16,204 nt of DNA from Eubacterium sp. (GTDB lineage: Bacteria; Bacillota_A; Clostridia; Lachnospirales; Lachnospiraceae). This document shows positions 14,668 to 16,204 of the stretch, one piece after another. Each line of letters starts with the position of its first letter. Within the stretch, counting starts at the first letter, position 1. Under the pieces are notes generated by a model. The model was given only the letters and a program-made list of their open reading frames with translations. It had not been told where the DNA came from and did no database searches. The position numbers and the translations under genes are program-made. The DNA is taken from assembly GCA_023663915.1 (NCBI GenBank), contig JAMPGN010000081.1, positions 1 to 16,204 on the forward strand, in the 5' to 3' direction.

Positions 14668-15873
14668 CTATATCGCATCCAAAGTTGCCCGAATCGCTTT
14701 GATAAAATCTTCACTACTAAGAACCGTCACATCCTGCAGGGAAGTAATCAACGCCAGATCCTTGGTCATTCTGCCTTCCTCGATCGTCTGAATCGTCGCT
14801 TTCTCAAGTTTATCCGCAAAATCCATCAATTCCTGATTTTCGTCCAGTTCGCCGCGTTTCCGAAGCGCGCCCGTCCATGCAAAGATCGTCGCGACAGAGT
14901 TTGTGGAAGTCTCCTCTCCTTTTAAATGCTTATAATAATGCCTCTGTACGGTTCCGTGCGCCGCCTCATACTCATACACGCCACTGGGAGACACCAGCAC
15001 GGAGGTCATCATGGCAAGAGAACCGAATGCGGACGATACCATGTCGCTCATCACGTCGCCGTCATAGTTCTTACAAGCCCAGATAAAGCCGCCCTTCCCC
15101 TTCATGACACGCGCCACGGCATCGTCGATCAGCGTATAGAAGTACTCGATACCCGCCGCTTCAAATTTCTCCTTGTACTCCGCATCATAGATTTCCTGGA
15201 AAATATCTTTGAAATTATGGTCGTATTTCTTGGAGATCGTGTCCTTAGTGGCAAACCACAAATCCTGCTTCGTATCCAACGCATAGTTGAAGCACGCTCT
15301 GGCAAAACTCGTAATCGATTCGTCCGTATTGTGGATACCTTGCAGGATTCCGGAACCCGTAAAATGATGTATCGTCTCCCGAATCTCGGTGCCGTCCTCC
15401 CCTGTAAAGACAAGCTCCGCTTTCCCGGCGCCTGGCACTTTGATCTCCGTATTCTTATAAACGTCCCCGTAAGCGTGACGCGCTAAGGTAATCGGCTTCT
15501 CCCAATTTCTGACGCAAGGCTCGATTCCTTTTACCACGATCGGCGCACGGAACACTGTTCCGTCGAGCGCCGCACGGATCGTACCGTTAGGACTTTTCCA
15601 CATTTCTTTCAGGTTGTATTCTGTCATTCTGGCGGCATTCGGCGTGATGGTCGCGCATTTTACTGCCACCCCGTATTTTTTCGTCGCCTCTGCAGAATCT
15701 ATTGTCACCTGGTCGTCCGTCTCGTTGCGGTGTTCTAATCCAAGATCGTAGTACTCTGTCTTAAGATCAATATAGGGCAGCAATAATTCGTCCTTGATCA
15801 TTTTCCAGAGTATCCTCGTCATCTCATCTCCATCCATCTCCACAAGCGGCGTTGTCATCTTAATTTTTTCCAT
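14668..15873 (-). CDS. icd: NADP-dependent isocitrate dehydrogenase, eukaryote-type dimeric subfamily
   Basis: This 401-residue enzyme converts isocitrate to 2-oxoglutarate and CO2, supplying carbon for glutamate and NADPH. It resembles human IDH1 far more than E. coli Icd, and many catalytic residues carry the same numbers as in IDH1: Ser94, Asn96, Arg100, Arg109, Arg132 (in LARHAYGD) and Tyr139. Asp273 and Asp277 (NYDGDVMSD) bind the metal. RHYYK (311-315) after AAHGTVQ provides the Arg-His pair for the NADP 2'-phosphate, and ETSTNS (321-326) is typical. The chosen start, [17 protein letters not shown], fits the family but its AGG boxes are 13 nt or more away. The frame continues to an ATG at 15906 that overlaps the upstream GntR-type gene as ATGA, giving 412 residues. 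Both starts are plausible. Confidence 0.93.
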   Translation of the reverse strand: MEKIKMTTPLVEMDGDEMTRILWKMIKDELLLPYIDLKTEYYDLGLEHRNETDDQVTIDSAEATKKYGVAVKCATITPNAARMTEYNLKEMWKSPNGTIRAALDGTVFRAPIVVKGIEPCVRNWEKPITLARHAYGDVYKNTEIKVPGAGKAELVFTGEDGTEIRETIHHFTGSGILQGIHNTDESITSFARACFNYALDTKQDLWFATKDTISKKYDHNFKDIFQEIYDAEYKEKFEAAGIEYFYTLIDDAVARVMKGKGGFIWACKNYDGDVMSDMVSSAFGSLAMMTSVLVSPSGVYEYEAAHGTVQRHYYKHLKGEETSTNSVATIFAWTGALRKRGELDENQELMDFADKLEKATIQTIEEGRMTKDLALITSLQDVTVLSSEDFIKAIRATLDAI

Positions 15874-15902
15874 AGTCGGTATTGTACCTGCCTTTCTTTT
15901 TA

Positions 15903-16204
15903 TCATTCTTTTGGCGCTTCTTCGCCATAAATCTCATACAGCCCGTTCTTCACCATATTGTCATAAGCATTTAACATATGTTTATTCGCGAGCTGCTGCG
16001 CCTTCTCGGCGTCGCCCGCTTTGATCGCTTCCATGATCTGTCTGTGTTCGTTGTTCGACGCTCGCCCTCTTGTGTTGGTGGAAAGCGTTTTCTGTCTGAC
16101 GCGGAGTACATATTGATGATAGTCCTTCAATGTATGTTCCAGCATCTTAGAATCACACGCCTCATAGAGAATATCATGAAAGCGATTGTCCAGTTCCGCC
16201 ATCT
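15903..16204 (-). CDS. GntR-family (FadR/FCD subfamily) regulator, C-terminal part only
   Basis: The gene runs off the right edge; about 100 C-terminal residues are seen, and the N-terminal winged helix is missing. The fragment is helical and matches the FCD ligand-binding domain. The first visible residues [14 protein letters not shown] contain the Asp-x3-His metal-binding pair (Asp5 and His9, counting from the first Met), followed by [11 protein letters not shown] with His53, and His75 in [12 protein letters not shown] regulators bind small organic acids, often through a metal held by these residues. The gene overlaps the longest icd reading frame by ATGA and precedes the preferred icd start by 29 nt, so it is probably co-transcribed with icd and may regulate it. 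The Met at 16202 is unlikely to be the true start. Confidence 0.8.
   Translation of the reverse strand, partial: MAELDNRFHDILYEACDSKMLEHTLKDYHQYVLRVRQKTLSTNTRGRASNNEHRQIMEAIKAGDAEKAQQLANKHMLNAYDNMVKNGLYEIYGEEAPKE

Noticed and set aside
14926..15486. A 186-codon plus-strand open frame inside icd
   Set aside because: It lies opposite the highly conserved icd sequence and shows no family features of its own.

Overview
The window looks like chromosomal core genome from a Gram-positive anaerobe of class Clostridia, most likely family Lachnospiraceae. Protein content and gene order point that way: tepA next to an ftsK/spoIIIE gene, rex next to an ABC-F gene, alr followed by a mazF/ndoA gene, a CFI-box protein, and a C-terminal tail motif that I associate with Lachnospiraceae membrane proteins. 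No rRNA, tRNA, CRISPR array, insertion sequence or prophage is visible. Genes are tightly packed, and every gene except one ABC-F gene lies on the minus strand. No gene-free stretch exceeds 300 bases; the longest are about 195 nt (rex/ABC-F) and 165 nt (upstream of tepA).

Right to left, in the direction of minus-strand transcription. (1) 16204-14668: the 3' end of a GntR/FCD regulator overlaps by ATGA, or closely precedes, a eukaryote-type NADP isocitrate dehydrogenase. (2) 14572-12584, plus strand: an ABC-F ribosome-protection/translation-type ATPase convergent with icd; an imperfect hairpin lies between the two. (3) 12583-12389: a compact divergent promoter region. The back-to-back -35 hexamers form a 17-bp palindrome, and a Rex-operator-like site overlaps the rex promoter. 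(4) 12388-7761: a probable operon rex, coiled-coil protein of unknown function, nnr (NAD(P)HX repair), alr, ndoA (MazF-type RNase with no adjacent antitoxin). (5) 7653-6286: a CorC/HlyC-type CNNM-CBS membrane protein with its own strong promoter. (6) 6155-1589: a probable operon from an extended -10 promoter: yebC, a CFI-box protein, metY, and a large polytopic membrane protein with an acidic cytosolic tail. (7) 1423-1: tepA, a ClpP-fold protein, then the N-terminal membrane domain of an FtsK/SpoIIIE translocase cut by the left edge.

Two functional themes stand out. Rex senses the NADH/NAD+ ratio, and its likely operon carries the enzyme that repairs hydrated NAD(P)H, so redox sensing and cofactor repair are plausibly co-regulated. 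YebC and the ABC-F protein both belong to families acting on ribosomes, and NdoA is an mRNA interferase, so translation control is well represented. Most genes are recognisable housekeeping families. The undescribed parts are the coiled-coil protein, the CFI-box protein coupled to metY, the tailed membrane protein, and the regulatory architecture between rex and the ABC-F gene.
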